Shown: positions 51,938 through 62,161 of the stretch, piece after piece | Layout: every line of letters starts with the position of its first letter | Position numbering within the stretch: the stretch's first letter is position 1 | Assembly (NCBI RefSeq): GCF_900102515.1 | Contig: NZ_FMVS01000002.1 | Location: forward strand, 62,001 to 126,000 | DNA from: Butyrivibrio sp. INlla14 | Lineage (GTDB): Bacteria > Bacillota > Clostridia > Lachnospirales > Lachnospiraceae | Reading direction: 5' to 3' | DNA: 64,000 nucleotides | The notes under the pieces: generated by a model | Seen by the model: the letters and a program-made list of their open reading frames with translations, nothing else | The model's database searches: none | Told to the model about the DNA's origin: nothing | Program-made: the position numbers and the translations under genes

Positions 51938-53395
51938 TTACGCATCAAAATATGCATCAAATATTCTTTTGGCAATTGGAACAGCATAGCTTCCTCCACT
52001 ACCTGCATTCTCTACTATAATTGTGACGCATATCTCAGGATCATCTGCAGGCGCAAAACCAGTAAACCAGGCGTGGGAATCAGAAGTTCCTGAATTAAAC
52101 TCTGCTGATCCAGTCTTGCCCGCAGCCGTATAGGTAAGCCCCTTTAGCTTGCTGGCAGTACCGCTTTGAACTACCTCTTCCATCATTTCAGTAAGGATTG
52201 TAGCTTCTTCAGAAGACATAAGTCTTTTGTACTCTTCGGAAGAAAAGCTTTTTACAACCTTGCCAGTCTCAGTTTTTACAGAAGTTACAAGGTATGGCTT
52301 CATAAGAACACCATCATTGGCAATAGCGCAGGTGATCATATTCATATGAATAGGTGTTACACTAGTTGTTCCCTGTCCAATTGAAAGCTGCATTATATCG
52401 CCGGTTGAAGTTGCGGCATCATATTCAGCGCTGGATTTAGAATAGTTAATTGTAAGGGGAAGCTCCTGATTAAACAAAAGATCCTCCAAGGCCCTGTCAA
52501 AGGTCTCCCTATCTACGCTTAGTCCAATATTAGCAAATGATGAATTACAGGACTTGGCAAAAGAACTGGTAAAATCCACAGCTCCATGATTTTCCCCGTG
52601 ATAGCAGGAAATAGTGTTACCATCGTAGTTATATCTTCCATTACAGCTAAATCTGTAATTCTTGTAATCATCTGGATGTGCCTTGATATAGGCAAGTGCT
52701 GTAACTATCTTAAAAGTTGATCCAGGAGGATAAACTCCCTGCGTTACCCTGTTTAGAAGTTTAGCATCAGGAGAAGTATCTGCTATCATAGACTCCCACT
52801 CATCAGCAATGGTATTTGGATCAAAATCAGGCTTTGATACCATAGCAAGTATCTCTCCGGTTTTTGGATCAGTTACAACTATCGCTCCCTTTCTTGCAGA
52901 AAGTGCATTAAAAGCAACCTCCTGAAGATTAACATCAAGAGTTGTATAAACGTTATCTCCTGGATATTTGGAACCAGCAGCCTCATATTTAACCTTATCC
53001 TGAAGGTCAATATTTGTATTTATCAGATAATAGTTGGCCATGGCCTCTATTCCGGCCTTACCATTTGTAGAATAGCCAACTACATGAGCAAATTCCTTGC
53101 CATATGGGTAAACTCTTTTTTCTGTTCCATCAGAATCAGTTTCTGTATAAGCGAGGACATCGCCATTTCTAGATAATATCTCACCCCTGTAATTCTGGGA
53201 AAGTATAATCTGCTGTCTTGTATTATAGCTGTTATTAAAAAGTTCCTGCTTGTTGCTATATGCGTAATTACAGATATATCCCAAAAGTGATCCAAATAAA
53301 GCAATATAAAAAACCGATAGTACAATGATTGGCTTTGATCTTATTTTTTTCTTAGTTTGTCTTTTGTCTCTTGGTATATTCCTGAGATCTTCCAT
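51938..53395 (-). CDS. Class B penicillin-binding protein (transpeptidase)
   Basis: 485 residues from the ATG at 53395; a longer version from 53509 would extend the overlap with FtsW from 44 to 158 bases. One N-terminal membrane helix (about 25-45) and a short dimerisation region precede the transpeptidase domain. That domain has PGSTFKIVTALAYI (active-site Ser), SCNSSFANIG (SxN) and GKTGSAEFNSG (KTG). PBPs of this PbpA/SpoVD-like size form peptidoglycan cross-links in elongation or division. It follows ftsW as in many Firmicutes. The start choice is uncertain. Confidence 0.92.
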   Translation of the reverse strand: MEDLRNIPRDKRQTKKKIRSKPIIVLSVFYIALFGSLLGYICNYAYSNKQELFNNSYNTRQQIILSQNYRGEILSRNGDVLAYTETDSDGTEKRVYPYGKEFAHVVGYSTNGKAGIEAMANYYLINTNIDLQDKVKYEAAGSKYPGDNVYTTLDVNLQEVAFNALSARKGAIVVTDPKTGEILAMVSKPDFDPNTIADEWESMIADTSPDAKLLNRVTQGVYPPGSTFKIVTALAYIKAHPDDYKNYRFSCNGRYNYDGNTISCYHGENHGAVDFTSSFAKSCNSSFANIGLSVDRETFDRALEDLLFNQELPLTINYSKSSAEYDAATSTGDIMQLSIGQGTTSVTPIHMNMITCAIANDGVLMKPYLVTSVKTETGKVVKSFSSEEYKRLMSSEEATILTEMMEEVVQSGTASKLKGLTYTAAGKTGSAEFNSGTSDSHAWFTGFAPADDPEICVTIIVENAGSGGSYAVPIAKRIFDAYFDA

Positions 53396-54803
53396 CTCTG
53401 CCTGTATCCTCTTGTCTGTAAGTTTCTTTCCTGTAAGTCTGGTCTCTGTCAAGTCGCCTTTGCTGTCTTGCTCTTTTGCGTCTTCTCTCCTCAAGTTCAT
53501 ATTCCTCATCCACTCTGATCATGCACACGCCTTCTGATATCATGATCATAAAAACAGTAACAAATACAGATGTTCCTCCATAACTCACAAGAGGAAGAGT
53601 AACTCCTGTAAGAGGTATGAACTTAGCTCCGCCACCTATAGTGAGGAAAGTCTGGAATATATACGCCACTGCAACTCCAGTAATTATGAGCCTGTAGAAC
53701 TTATCTCTTATATAATAGCCCTCAACCATCAGCATAATAAAGGTACTGACACAGATAAGAGCCATAAAAATAGCAAATAATACTCCAAGTTCTTCTGCTA
53801 TTGCTGAAAAAATAAAATCTCTTTCAACATAAGGAATAGACTGGGGCGAGCCCCCATAAAGCCCAAGTCCAAACCAGCAACCGCTGCTGATTCCAAACAA
53901 GGACTGCGAAATCTGGTAGCCCGTCCTTTCTATATCGCTGAAAGGATCCAAAAACGCCTGCACCCTCACCTGAATATGTGTAAAGAGCTTGTAGGAGATC
54001 ACACTTGCCAATACGCCAAATGAAAGGCCTATAGCCAGATATCCAATATTTTCTGTTGCAATATAAATAAGTGCCAGATAAATCACGAAAAAGATAAGCG
54101 CACTTCCAAGGTCCCTTGATAAAACAAGAATTATAACGTGTGCCGCCGCGATCACCGAAGTCAAAAAAAGCTCCAATATTGATTCTGATTTATAAAGGGC
54201 CGCTGCCATAAAAAACAAAAAGACTATCTTTACAAATTCCGAGGGCTGAAAAGTGATTCCGGCTATCGTATAGCTGATCTTGGAGCCATGCGTAGCTGCT
54301 CCAAGTATGAGAACGGCACCAATAGCAACTATTCCAGCACCTGCATATACATAAGTAAATTTCTTGAGAAAGTTAAACCTGAAGATAAGCTCAGGAACAA
54401 AGAATCCCACAACAAAAGACGCTGTAATTATAAAAAACTGCTTGATAGCCTTATCATAGGAAAGTCTTGTAAGTATGATCATTCCTATCATAAGAAGCAT
54501 GCAGCTATTATTTATCAGTAACCTGTTCCCCTCAGGATAAATCAAATAAAAAAGTGTCAGCACAGATGCGAAAATAATTATCTGAAATGCAAAGAAAAAT
54601 GCGTACTGGGCCTTGCCAGTCCTTGCAAGGATCTGGACAAAGCACGCTATCTGTACTGCAAACATTAAGATTATCTGTCTTATGTACACGCCTTTTCTGT
54701 CTTCTTCCGTCTTTCTTATGAAAACCAAAAAGGCTTCCAAGGTATACAAAAAAAGTAACAGCGTGATCACATATTTAGATATTTCCGTCACATAAATTTC
54801 CAT
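53352..54803 (-). CDS. FtsW/RodA/SpoVE family glycosyltransferase
   Basis: 483 residues with ten membrane helices and the conserved loop TFLTIGGGAKFIPLTGVTLPLVSYGGTS near 400-430. The soluble end is unusually long and basic (about 45 residues rich in Arg/Gln, from 440). Members polymerise peptidoglycan glycan strands with a partner PBP, here surely the class B PBP encoded just downstream and overlapping. FtsW versus RodA is not decided by sequence; division context (ZapA nearby) favours neither strongly. Confidence 0.93.
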   Translation of the reverse strand: MEIYVTEISKYVITLLLFLYTLEAFLVFIRKTEEDRKGVYIRQIILMFAVQIACFVQILARTGKAQYAFFFAFQIIIFASVLTLFYLIYPEGNRLLINNSCMLLMIGMIILTRLSYDKAIKQFFIITASFVVGFFVPELIFRFNFLKKFTYVYAGAGIVAIGAVLILGAATHGSKISYTIAGITFQPSEFVKIVFLFFMAAALYKSESILELFLTSVIAAAHVIILVLSRDLGSALIFFVIYLALIYIATENIGYLAIGLSFGVLASVISYKLFTHIQVRVQAFLDPFSDIERTGYQISQSLFGISSGCWFGLGLYGGSPQSIPYVERDFIFSAIAEELGVLFAIFMALICVSTFIMLMVEGYYIRDKFYRLIITGVAVAYIFQTFLTIGGGAKFIPLTGVTLPLVSYGGTSVFVTVFMIMISEGVCMIRVDEEYELEERRRKRARQQRRLDRDQTYRKETYRQEDTGRDGRSQEYTKRQKTN

Positions 54804-54807
54804 CTGT

Positions 54808-57105
54808 CTATTCTACTTCCCGCTTAAAGTGACCTGTTGTATAACCCTTATCATCAAGATTTCTAAGTTCATCCTGATCCCCGTATAAAAAGGCACTTAA
54901 GATTTCAATACTTTCTTTCTTATTTTCCGTAGTAAGGTCAATCCTTAAATGATCAAATTTCCCTGAATTTCTAATACTCTCAAGCTTCTTGTGAAGAGAA
55001 GTCGGATGTGCATTCCAGATCACATTATAGCAGTTACGGCAGTTTGTAGTAACAGGAAGGTTATTGCCCATTCTATCTACAAGAGTCATCTTTTCCCTGT
55101 TAAACTCATTTAATCTTCCGCTGCACTTATCAAGTGTCTTCTTGACACAGCCTGCGCTGATCATCATAGGTGCAGCGCCGTACACATTGTAAGATACTAT
55201 AGCACCAGTTTTTTCAATAATAGAATCCGCAATCTCCTTGGCTTCATGGAATGTTACTTCAAGCGGAATCGATAGTTCTCTGATCTTAAAGTCCTCTTTC
55301 CCAAATTCCATAGCCATATTAGCTGCCTGGCCATTCCACATGTATACACCGTAATCAAGTATTACCTTGCCATCAAAAGAGATATCTCTCAAAAAACCTA
55401 TCTGCTCCAGATTTCTTACTAGAACTCCGGAGAACAGACCATCTTGCATGGCTCTAGCTATCTGCTCAATATCTCTAGTTCCGTCGTGCTTCTCTTGTCT
55501 CGTCATAAATGGAAGAGCCACAATAAATTCAGCCTTTTCTTCTTCCTTAAAAGCTTTTATCTCTGACGCCGCCCAGTCTGATAGCTTAAAAAACAGATCA
55601 CTGTCAACGTATACTCTTATTTTCTCAGTATAGTCTTTAATAGTCTCTATTACAGCTTCAAGCTGCTCGCTTGTATTCACAAGAACGTGGAATAAACCCG
55701 TCTTATCAATACAATCTGTACTAATCTCTTCACCTTTTTGAGCATCAGCACGATCATTATAAGATTCTTTATGTTGAAAGCTTTCTTTCTGGCCTTTATC
55801 TGTCAATTTGTCCAACATCTGTTCAGCAAGGGCTCTTCTAAGTTCATTCAGCTCGCTGACAGCAACAAATATCCCACAGCCTTGTCCAAGATCCTCTATT
55901 GAAATATTTATATCTTTGGCCACAAATGGTGTATTCCCAAGTTTTTCAAGCTGTTTTCTGATTGATGCCTCATCCATAGGTCTCTTGCTGGCAGCCTGAA
56001 CTTCACTTCCTGTGACAGTTTCATAGATTTCTTCGCCATTCTTCTTGACAGCCATAGTAAGAACCATGGGCTCTCCAAGAGTAAGATATGCATCCAGCCT
56101 GCAATCAATCTTCTTTTCGCCTGTGAGATATTTCTCTTTTACCATGTTAAGAACCTTATCAGAGGTTCCATTGTAAGCTGGTGATGTGATGGTCACCATG
56201 TCTCTTCCATTATGCTGATGGTAATACCCTTCGCTGATGCCAGTTCTAAGATATAAGCCTTTAAGGATGTCCATATCCTCTCTTGAAACTGTCATGTCGC
56301 TCTTTCTGTCAGCATAATATCTATCAATATATTTACGATAAAGAGCTGTTACACCTGCAGCATATTCAGGCTTTTTCATGCGGCCCTCTATCTTGAAGGA
56401 ATCAATTCCCGCCTCAATAAGTTCAGGAATAATGCCTATGGTGCACATATCTTTAAGGCTAAGAGGATAGGTTTCGCCTCCCGCCGAAGTTCCCTTTAGT
56501 TGATATGGTAGCCTGCAGGGCTGCGCACATCTTCCTCTATTACCACTTCTTGTTCCGACCATGCTGCTAAAAAGACATGCTCCTGAATAGCAATAGCACA
56601 TAGCTCCATGAATAAAGGCCTCAACCTCAACATCGGCCTTCTCTCTAATAGCCTTCATCTCCATAAGGCTAAGTTCCCTGGCTGGCACTACTCTGCAGCA
56701 TCCAAGGTCCTTTAAGAGCCTGGCTCCATAGACTCCAGTAACAGTCTGCTGAGTGCTGGCATGTAATTCAATATCAGGAAACTCATCCCGAATAAGGCGC
56801 ATGACACCAAGATCCTGTACTATTACCCCATCAAGCCTTTCCTGAGCAAAAGGTACCATAAAGTCATAGACCTGGCTAAACTCTCTTTCTTTTACCAGGG
56901 TATTAACTGTCATGTAAATTCTCTTATCATGTAAATGGGCATATCTGATAGCATCCAGTACCTGCTCAGTGTCAAAATTGTCGGCATAAGCTCTTGCTCC
57001 AAATTTGGAACCACCAAGATATACCGCGTCTGCTCCTGCATTAAAAGCAGCTACCATTGTCTCGTATCCGCCAGCTGGCGCCAAAAGTTCAACTTTTTTA
57101 TTCAT
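54808..57105 (-). CDS. U32-family peptidase-like protein (RlhA/YrrO group) with DUF3656
   Basis: 765 residues from ATG 57105 (AAGG upstream). The N-terminal U32 barrel has LLAPAGGYETMVAAFNAGADAVYLGG and the cysteine cluster CYCYSGACLFSSMVG with GRCAQPCRLPY, which holds an Fe-S cluster in RlhA. A longer C-terminal part (DUF3656-like, from about 390) ends with CRNCYNVIWN. Members hydroxylate 23S rRNA (RlhA) or act in tRNA modification; the size matches the double-domain Firmicute form. The exact reaction is not established here. Confidence 0.9.
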   Translation of the reverse strand: MNKKVELLAPAGGYETMVAAFNAGADAVYLGGSKFGARAYADNFDTEQVLDAIRYAHLHDKRIYMTVNTLVKEREFSQVYDFMVPFAQERLDGVIVQDLGVMRLIRDEFPDIELHASTQQTVTGVYGARLLKDLGCCRVVPARELSLMEMKAIREKADVEVEAFIHGAMCYCYSGACLFSSMVGTRSGNRGRCAQPCRLPYQLKGTSAGGETYPLSLKDMCTIGIIPELIEAGIDSFKIEGRMKKPEYAAGVTALYRKYIDRYYADRKSDMTVSREDMDILKGLYLRTGISEGYYHQHNGRDMVTITSPAYNGTSDKVLNMVKEKYLTGEKKIDCRLDAYLTLGEPMVLTMAVKKNGEEIYETVTGSEVQAASKRPMDEASIRKQLEKLGNTPFVAKDINISIEDLGQGCGIFVAVSELNELRRALAEQMLDKLTDKGQKESFQHKESYNDRADAQKGEEISTDCIDKTGLFHVLVNTSEQLEAVIETIKDYTEKIRVYVDSDLFFKLSDWAASEIKAFKEEEKAEFIVALPFMTRQEKHDGTRDIEQIARAMQDGLFSGVLVRNLEQIGFLRDISFDGKVILDYGVYMWNGQAANMAMEFGKEDFKIRELSIPLEVTFHEAKEIADSIIEKTGAIVSYNVYGAAPMMISAGCVKKTLDKCSGRLNEFNREKMTLVDRMGNNLPVTTNCRNCYNVIWNAHPTSLHKKLESIRNSGKFDHLRIDLTTENKKESIEILSAFLYGDQDELRNLDDKGYTTGHFKREVE

Positions 57106-57131
57106 GATCAAAACCTTAAAGACTTAAAAAC

Positions 57132-57157
57132 TTAAAAAGGCTGCTGGTACAGCAGCC
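57132..57157 (-). terminator. Terminator after zapA
   Basis: GGCTGCT / AGCAGCC stem with a 5-base loop; minus strand continues TTTTTAAG. Seven bases after the zapA stop. Confidence 0.85.
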
Positions 57158-57164
57158 CTAATCA

Positions 57165-57578
57165 TTATTTCTTACTACCTGTTCCCTTAATCTGGGTCTC
57201 AAGCTGAATTATCTTCTTGGAAGAATCATCAAGCTTGGTCTGAAGATTCTTGCCATTTTTCTCAGTGTTCTCAAGCTTGATCTGTGTGGCTATAAGTTCG
57301 TGCTTCAGATCATAGAGTTCCTTCTCTTTCTCAGAGAGTTGCTCCTCCATAAGTTCTATCTGCTTCTTGGACTTAAAATAATCATCTGCAATATTAAGTT
57401 GCAAAAGAACGTTCTGAGTATCGATAGGCTGACGTTTAAAACCATCTATCTTGTTGTATTCAGCAATCTTGTTATTGATATAGGAGGCTACCTTCTGAAG
57501 GTACTCCTCACTTTCGTATCCACTTAAGGTAAAAACCTTTCCCCCGATTATTACCTCTGTATCTGTCTTAGATGCCAT
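57165..57578 (-). CDS. zapA: Cell division protein ZapA
   Basis: 137 residues. The N-terminal ZapA fold reads TEVIIGGKVFTLSGYESEEYLQKVASYIN; a coiled coil covers residues 60-125. It bundles FtsZ at the division site. Start ATG after GAGGGGAG. The U32 gene follows after the terminator. Confidence 0.93.
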   Translation of the reverse strand: MASKTDTEVIIGGKVFTLSGYESEEYLQKVASYINNKIAEYNKIDGFKRQPIDTQNVLLQLNIADDYFKSKKQIELMEEQLSEKEKELYDLKHELIATQIKLENTEKNGKNLQTKLDDSSKKIIQLETQIKGTGSKK

Positions 57579-57632
57579 ATTACTCCCCTCGCCTTTAATA
57601 ACTACAATAGACCCAAAAATATATCATTCACA

Positions 57633-58664
57633 TTATACTTCACCAGACTCCGGCATTTCAAGCCCTAAATGATGATATGCAGCCTCAGTAACCACGCGGC
57701 CTCTGGGTGTTCTGTTGATAAAGCCGTTCTTTATAAGATAAGGCTCATATACGTCCTCTATAGTGCCAGGATCTTCTCCTATCGCAGCAGAAAGTGTATC
57801 AAGTCCAACAGGTCCGCCTGAAAACTTGCCTATCATCGTCATAAGTAAATTTCTGTCAGTATGGTCAAGTCCCATTTTATCAACATCCATAAGGTCAAGT
57901 GCTGTAATAGCAACATTCTCTGTGATCCTGCCATCATACTTAACCTCTGCAAAGTCTCTTACTCGCTTCAGTATTCTATTTGCAAGTCTAGGGGTTCCGC
58001 GGCTTCTCCTTGCCATTTCCAAAGCTCCCTTTTCATCTACCTCTACATTTAGAACTTTTGCAGACTGCATGATGATTGTACTAAGCTCATCAAGATCATA
58101 AAATTCCATCCTGTGGACCATTCCGAATCTGTCTCGTAGTGGTGCCGATAACATTCCAGCCCTTGTGGTTGCCCCAATCAGGGTAAAATGCGGAAGGTCT
58201 AGTCTTATAGATCTGGCTGTAGGGCCTTTACCTATCATGATATCAATAGCATAGTCCTCCATTGCCGGGTACAGGACCTCTTCTACCTGTCTGTTAAGGC
58301 GGTGTATCTCATCAACAAAAAGTACATCTCCTTCCTGAAGATTGTTTAAAATTGCAGCCATATCTCCAGGCTTTTCTATAGCAGGTCCGCTTGTTATCTT
58401 AATATTTACCCCCATCTCCGCTGCAATTATTACAGAAAGAGTAGTCTTACCAAGACCAGGTGGTCCGTAAAAGAGAAGGTGATCCAGACACTCTCCTCTC
58501 TTTTTGGCAGCTTCAATATAGATTTGAAGGCTCTCTTTTATTTTCTTTTGCCCTATGTAATTATCAAGGCGTTTGGGGCGAAGGGAACCTTCAATTCTGG
58601 CATCCTCAGCCTTTTCAGTTGTATCCACGCTTCGAGCGGTGGTATTTATCTTTCGCTTTTCCAT
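57633..58664 (-). CDS. ruvB: Holliday junction helicase RuvB
   Basis: 343 residues. Walker [10 protein letters not shown] at 67-75, Walker B DEIHR near 118, sensor region [18 protein letters not shown] and the C-terminal winged helix with [17 protein letters not shown]. RuvB drives branch migration on RuvA. The ribosome binding site is weak, so coupling to the preceding ruvA is likely. Confidence 0.98.
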   Translation of the reverse strand: MEKRKINTTARSVDTTEKAEDARIEGSLRPKRLDNYIGQKKIKESLQIYIEAAKKRGECLDHLLFYGPPGLGKTTLSVIIAAEMGVNIKITSGPAIEKPGDMAAILNNLQEGDVLFVDEIHRLNRQVEEVLYPAMEDYAIDIMIGKGPTARSIRLDLPHFTLIGATTRAGMLSAPLRDRFGMVHRMEFYDLDELSTIIMQSAKVLNVEVDEKGALEMARRSRGTPRLANRILKRVRDFAEVKYDGRITENVAITALDLMDVDKMGLDHTDRNLLMTMIGKFSGGPVGLDTLSAAIGEDPGTIEDVYEPYLIKNGFINRTPRGRVVTEAAYHHLGLEMPESGEV

Positions 58665-58724
58665 GTTTTTATACCATTTGCTTTATTATCTAATTTCAAT
58701 TCACTTTAGTTGTTGCCTAAGTGT

Positions 58725-59357
58725 TCAGAACATTTCTTTTAATGCCAGCTTGAGGAGTCTTTCTGTATCATCACCAGCTTCAGGGCTTGATGCCAGAACT
58801 TTCCTTACTGCCTTCATAGAATCCGTAGAGTTGTACCCAAGGGCAACCAGAGCTGCAACAGCCTCGTCTCTTGCAGGGTTAACACCATCAGATTCGCCTG
58901 CTGCACCAGATATAGAAGTAGCTAAAGCGCCGCCTCCAAGAAGTTCATCCTCAGAGACCTTGAGCTTATCACGAAGTTCCAATGTGATTCTCTCAGCAGT
59001 CTTCTTACCTATGCCAGGAGCCTTAGAAAGGCTCTTACTGTCTCCTGCAAGAATTGCAAATCTAAGATCATCCGGTGTCATGACAGACAAAATAGAAAGT
59101 CCACCCTTAGGACCTATCCCATTTACAGTTATCAGCATCTTGAAAAGATTAAGTTCATCTCTTGATAAAAACCCGAACAGGGTAAAAGAGTCCTCTTTGA
59201 CATTGGTGTAGGTGTAGAGTTTAACTGCCTCACCAATTCCAGGCATTCTATCCATAGTAGAGCCTGATATAAATACATTTACTCCAATTCCATTAACATC
59301 AATGACGGCAAGCCCCTCCTCGATGTTTTCAAGGATTCCGTTTACATATGCAATCAT
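58725..59357 (-). CDS. ruvA: Holliday junction protein RuvA
   Basis: 210 residues. OB fold with MIAYVNGILENIEEGLAVID; helix-hairpin-helix pair ITVNGIGPKGGLSILS and APGIGKKTAERITLEL; C-terminal RuvB-binding helix (DEAVAALVALGYN). First gene of ruvAB, with GGGGA before ATG. Confidence 0.98.
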   Translation of the reverse strand: MIAYVNGILENIEEGLAVIDVNGIGVNVFISGSTMDRMPGIGEAVKLYTYTNVKEDSFTLFGFLSRDELNLFKMLITVNGIGPKGGLSILSVMTPDDLRFAILAGDSKSLSKAPGIGKKTAERITLELRDKLKVSEDELLGGGALATSISGAAGESDGVNPARDEAVAALVALGYNSTDSMKAVRKVLASSPEAGDDTERLLKLALKEMF

Positions 59358-59435
59358 TTATAATCCCCACTTCATTACTTTTTTCACTATAAATATAATA
59401 ATGGAACAAAGGTTTGCTTGCAACTGATGTGTTAA

Positions 59436-59459
59436 GAGGGTGGTATTTCTACCACCCTC
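59436..59459 (-). terminator. Hairpin after the beta-repeat protein gene
   Basis: GAGGGTGGTA / TACCACCCTC perfect 10-base arms, 4-base loop. The T-tract is weak. Confidence 0.65.
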
Positions 59460-59474
59460 CAGGCATCTATTTAG

Positions 59475-61952
59475 TTATGCTTTTATAACAACATCAGACG
59501 AAATCTTTTCTCCATTTGGAGTATCATACACAAAACTATATCCCGTATTGTTATCATATATGTTTGCGCCACCCTTAGGAGAGGTAATCTTAGCTCCTGA
59601 TGACTTAAGGTCGGTCTTGCCGTTTACGTATAGTGCAGATCCCTTATCATCAGATGTATTAATATCAAATGTTCCCTTTCCAAAGGTAACATCCTTTAGA
59701 TGTGTCTGTATGCCATATTTGCCTGCATTTATCTTAATATATCCTTCAATCTTAAGTGGACTGTCAGACACAGTAAAATCATCACAGCGAATGCCTGCTT
59801 CTAAAGATGGATCATCAATTGTCAGATCTCCTTTGATAGTGAGGTTCTCGTTTCTTGAGTAAATGCCAACACACCTGCCGCCATCGATCTGGTAACCCTT
59901 TTTAATCTTTGCATTATAGAAAGTAAGTGTCCTTGTCTTAGGATCAAATTCTGCCTCTCCTTCATCACACTTTATCTTTCTATTTGGCTTACCGAAATTA
60001 ACCTGACTTTCGCCAACCCAAATATCATAAACGCCCTCATAATGGCCAACAATATAGGCAGTCGTTGCCGGTGTCCTTCCGTCTGATTCATATAAAACAC
60101 TGTCATCATCTACTTTTCTAACGAAAGAATTTCTAGGAGACACAAGCGAAACATCATCTTCCAGGATTAGTTTTCCTCCACCAACTGCTACAAGCGCCCT
60201 CCTATTAGCATCTTTTATCATTACATTTGCAGAGGAAAAAATAACCTTTGCATTTTCTGCCATAACCGCAAAGTTGCTTCCTGTTGTTGTAACCGATGTA
60301 GCAACACTAGAAGAAGCATCGAAAGTAATTGAAGCTTCTTTTTTATTGTCAGTTCTATCTACAAAAATGGAATGGTCAGCATCTGGAACGTTTATTTCTA
60401 CATCTCCTGTTATAGTAACCGCCATATTTGAGACATATATTCCAGCTGATCTTCCTTGTTTGGTTTTAGAACACCTTGTTACAAGTGCATTGATAAATCT
60501 TAACTTATTCGCCTTTGCACCAGGAGAAAAAACAACTTTTCCCTGTTTTAATTCTAAAGTTGCTCCCTTACTAGGTAAGCGTCTTCCATCAACCCAAATA
60601 CCGGCATTATCTGCCTTTACCCATTTAGCTACAAGCTTATAATTTTTATTAACTGGCTTTGAAAAATCAAAACAAGTCTTTCCATCGTACCAGCCTTCTA
60701 CGTAGTAGCCATCAATCTCAAGGTATTCTGGTTCCGTGGCAACCCCGCCTTTTTTAACTGTCTGGGTTGTTGGTGCATTACCATTCTTTCCATTTAGATC
60801 AAAGCTAATACTAAAACTATCCAGGCCAAGGTCACTACTTTTAATTTCTACAGGCATAGAAGCATAGTCGCTTTCATAATCCCAATTGGCGCTTTCTACC
60901 ATCATATAAACTCTGTAGTTTTCGCCCCAGTCACCAATATTAAACTTTCCAGGTAAATTGAATTCTGATTTTCCTCTACGCCCTGAAGTATAATTAATAT
61001 CTACTTGCTCATAGTACAAAATAGAAGCATTGTTAGTGTTCTGGGATGTATATTCCTTATCCAAAATCATCAAGGCAAACGAATTACTATTCTCTAATCC
61101 AGAAACAGTATAATTAATTGTAACAGTATTGCCTTTTACTTCTGGTTTTTTGCTTGGCGAAAGCTTAACCGATCTATTTTTATCTATAAAAGTCAACTTA
61201 TAACACCCAGCTTTTACCTCTGAAGATAATAAAATACTAGACATATCAATATTGCAAGCCGGGCTTATTCCAATCGAAGCGGTTTTATCGGCATTTTCAA
61301 ATTGATAATCATCCCCATTACCATGATTAAAAAAATACATATAAACTGCGGTAGTATCATTTGTGTATGAGCGAAGCCAATAGTTCGTAACCTCTTTTTC
61401 AAAGCGCTTTGCAAATTGTGGGTTTGAATCCCACATGCCATGAGTGCCACCATAGTACCCACTATTTAATATCTCAGAACAATCCAGAACAAAGAAATTT
61501 TCACCTTCAAGAGGTTCAAAATTAACAGCCACAGTATTATAGTCTGAACTATTCTTTTCTCTCTTATAGCTTGGCGCAATATAATTTTTCAATTTTACAT
61601 TGTCAGCATAAAATTCCCCATTAAGAAAACTATTCAGCCAGCAATTTCTCCATCTTGAAAGCTGTCCTTTGTCTTTTTTGGAGGAATCATAAATACCTTT
61701 TGATATTACAGAGTCGCAATCAATCAGTAAAGTTTTCCTATCACCAAATTTTTCGCCATTAAAGTCTGTACATTCCTTCTTAAGAACTCTCCACAACAGC
61801 GGTTTACCATGATTCCAGCCAAAATATACTCTGCTAAATCTACATCCAAGAGGACTAAAAAATTCGTGATAATTTTCCCTCACTGGTTCTTCAAGATCTG
61901 CAATGGATAGTTTAGTGTTGTTTTCTGTCTTCAAGAAATAATCCTTAGCCAT
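59475..61952 (-). CDS. Large beta-repeat protein with DUF6273-like and InlB-type segments, no signal peptide
   Basis: 825 residues from ATG 61952, behind GGAGGAGG. Residues 1-250 resemble a DUF6273-type domain (WRNCWLNSFLNGEFY, NYWLRSY, GISPACNIDM). About 280-370 is an Ig-like strand region. Near 385-445 an InlB B-repeat-like/Flg_new segment occurs (FDLNGKNGNAPTTQTVKKGG, then VEGWYDGK). The rest is two repeated beta-helical carbohydrate-type units that start with IWVDGRR or IWVGES and contain LTFYNA/VVFSPGA and GIYVSN/GIYSRN strands. Such proteins are usually surface exposed, yet no signal peptide or membrane segment is visible. Confidence 0.75.
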   Translation of the reverse strand: MAKDYFLKTENNTKLSIADLEEPVRENYHEFFSPLGCRFSRVYFGWNHGKPLLWRVLKKECTDFNGEKFGDRKTLLIDCDSVISKGIYDSSKKDKGQLSRWRNCWLNSFLNGEFYADNVKLKNYIAPSYKREKNSSDYNTVAVNFEPLEGENFFVLDCSEILNSGYYGGTHGMWDSNPQFAKRFEKEVTNYWLRSYTNDTTAVYMYFFNHGNGDDYQFENADKTASIGISPACNIDMSSILLSSEVKAGCYKLTFIDKNRSVKLSPSKKPEVKGNTVTINYTVSGLENSNSFALMILDKEYTSQNTNNASILYYEQVDINYTSGRRGKSEFNLPGKFNIGDWGENYRVYMMVESANWDYESDYASMPVEIKSSDLGLDSFSISFDLNGKNGNAPTTQTVKKGGVATEPEYLEIDGYYVEGWYDGKTCFDFSKPVNKNYKLVAKWVKADNAGIWVDGRRLPSKGATLELKQGKVVFSPGAKANKLRFINALVTRCSKTKQGRSAGIYVSNMAVTITGDVEINVPDADHSIFVDRTDNKKEASITFDASSSVATSVTTTGSNFAVMAENAKVIFSSANVMIKDANRRALVAVGGGKLILEDDVSLVSPRNSFVRKVDDDSVLYESDGRTPATTAYIVGHYEGVYDIWVGESQVNFGKPNRKIKCDEGEAEFDPKTRTLTFYNAKIKKGYQIDGGRCVGIYSRNENLTIKGDLTIDDPSLEAGIRCDDFTVSDSPLKIEGYIKINAGKYGIQTHLKDVTFGKGTFDINTSDDKGSALYVNGKTDLKSSGAKITSPKGGANIYDNNTGYSFVYDTPNGEKISSDVVIKA

Positions 61953-62012
61953 ATCTGTATCCTCCTCCATTTTCCCTGAATACAATATACGTTTTTGCGT
62001 TTCCTATTTTAT

Positions 62013-62041
62013 ATATTATTGTATAGCCAGAATTTTTTCAA
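62013..62041 (-). promoter_or_regulatory. Promoter of the beta-repeat protein gene
   Basis: Minus strand TTGAAA (62036-62041), 17-base spacer and TAATAT (62013-62018). Confidence 0.6.
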
Positions 62042-62084
62042 CAATTTGCGCAATTAAGAATACTTAATTAATTGCATAAAAATA

Positions 62085-62108
62085 GCGCTGTGAACTTAAT
62101 CACAGCGC
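62085..62108 (-). terminator. Terminator after ilvE
   Basis: GCGCTGTGA / TCACAGCGC perfect 9-base arms; minus strand continues TATTTTTATG. Confidence 0.9.
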
Positions 62109-62161
62109 CACATTTTTCTCTATTAACTATTTACACATTTCTTCTTATCAGCTTCAGTTTA

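Noticed and set aside
58573-59211. 212-residue plus-strand reading frame
   Set aside because: Opposite ruvA, low-complexity Ser/Leu shadow; ruvA is certain on the other strand.
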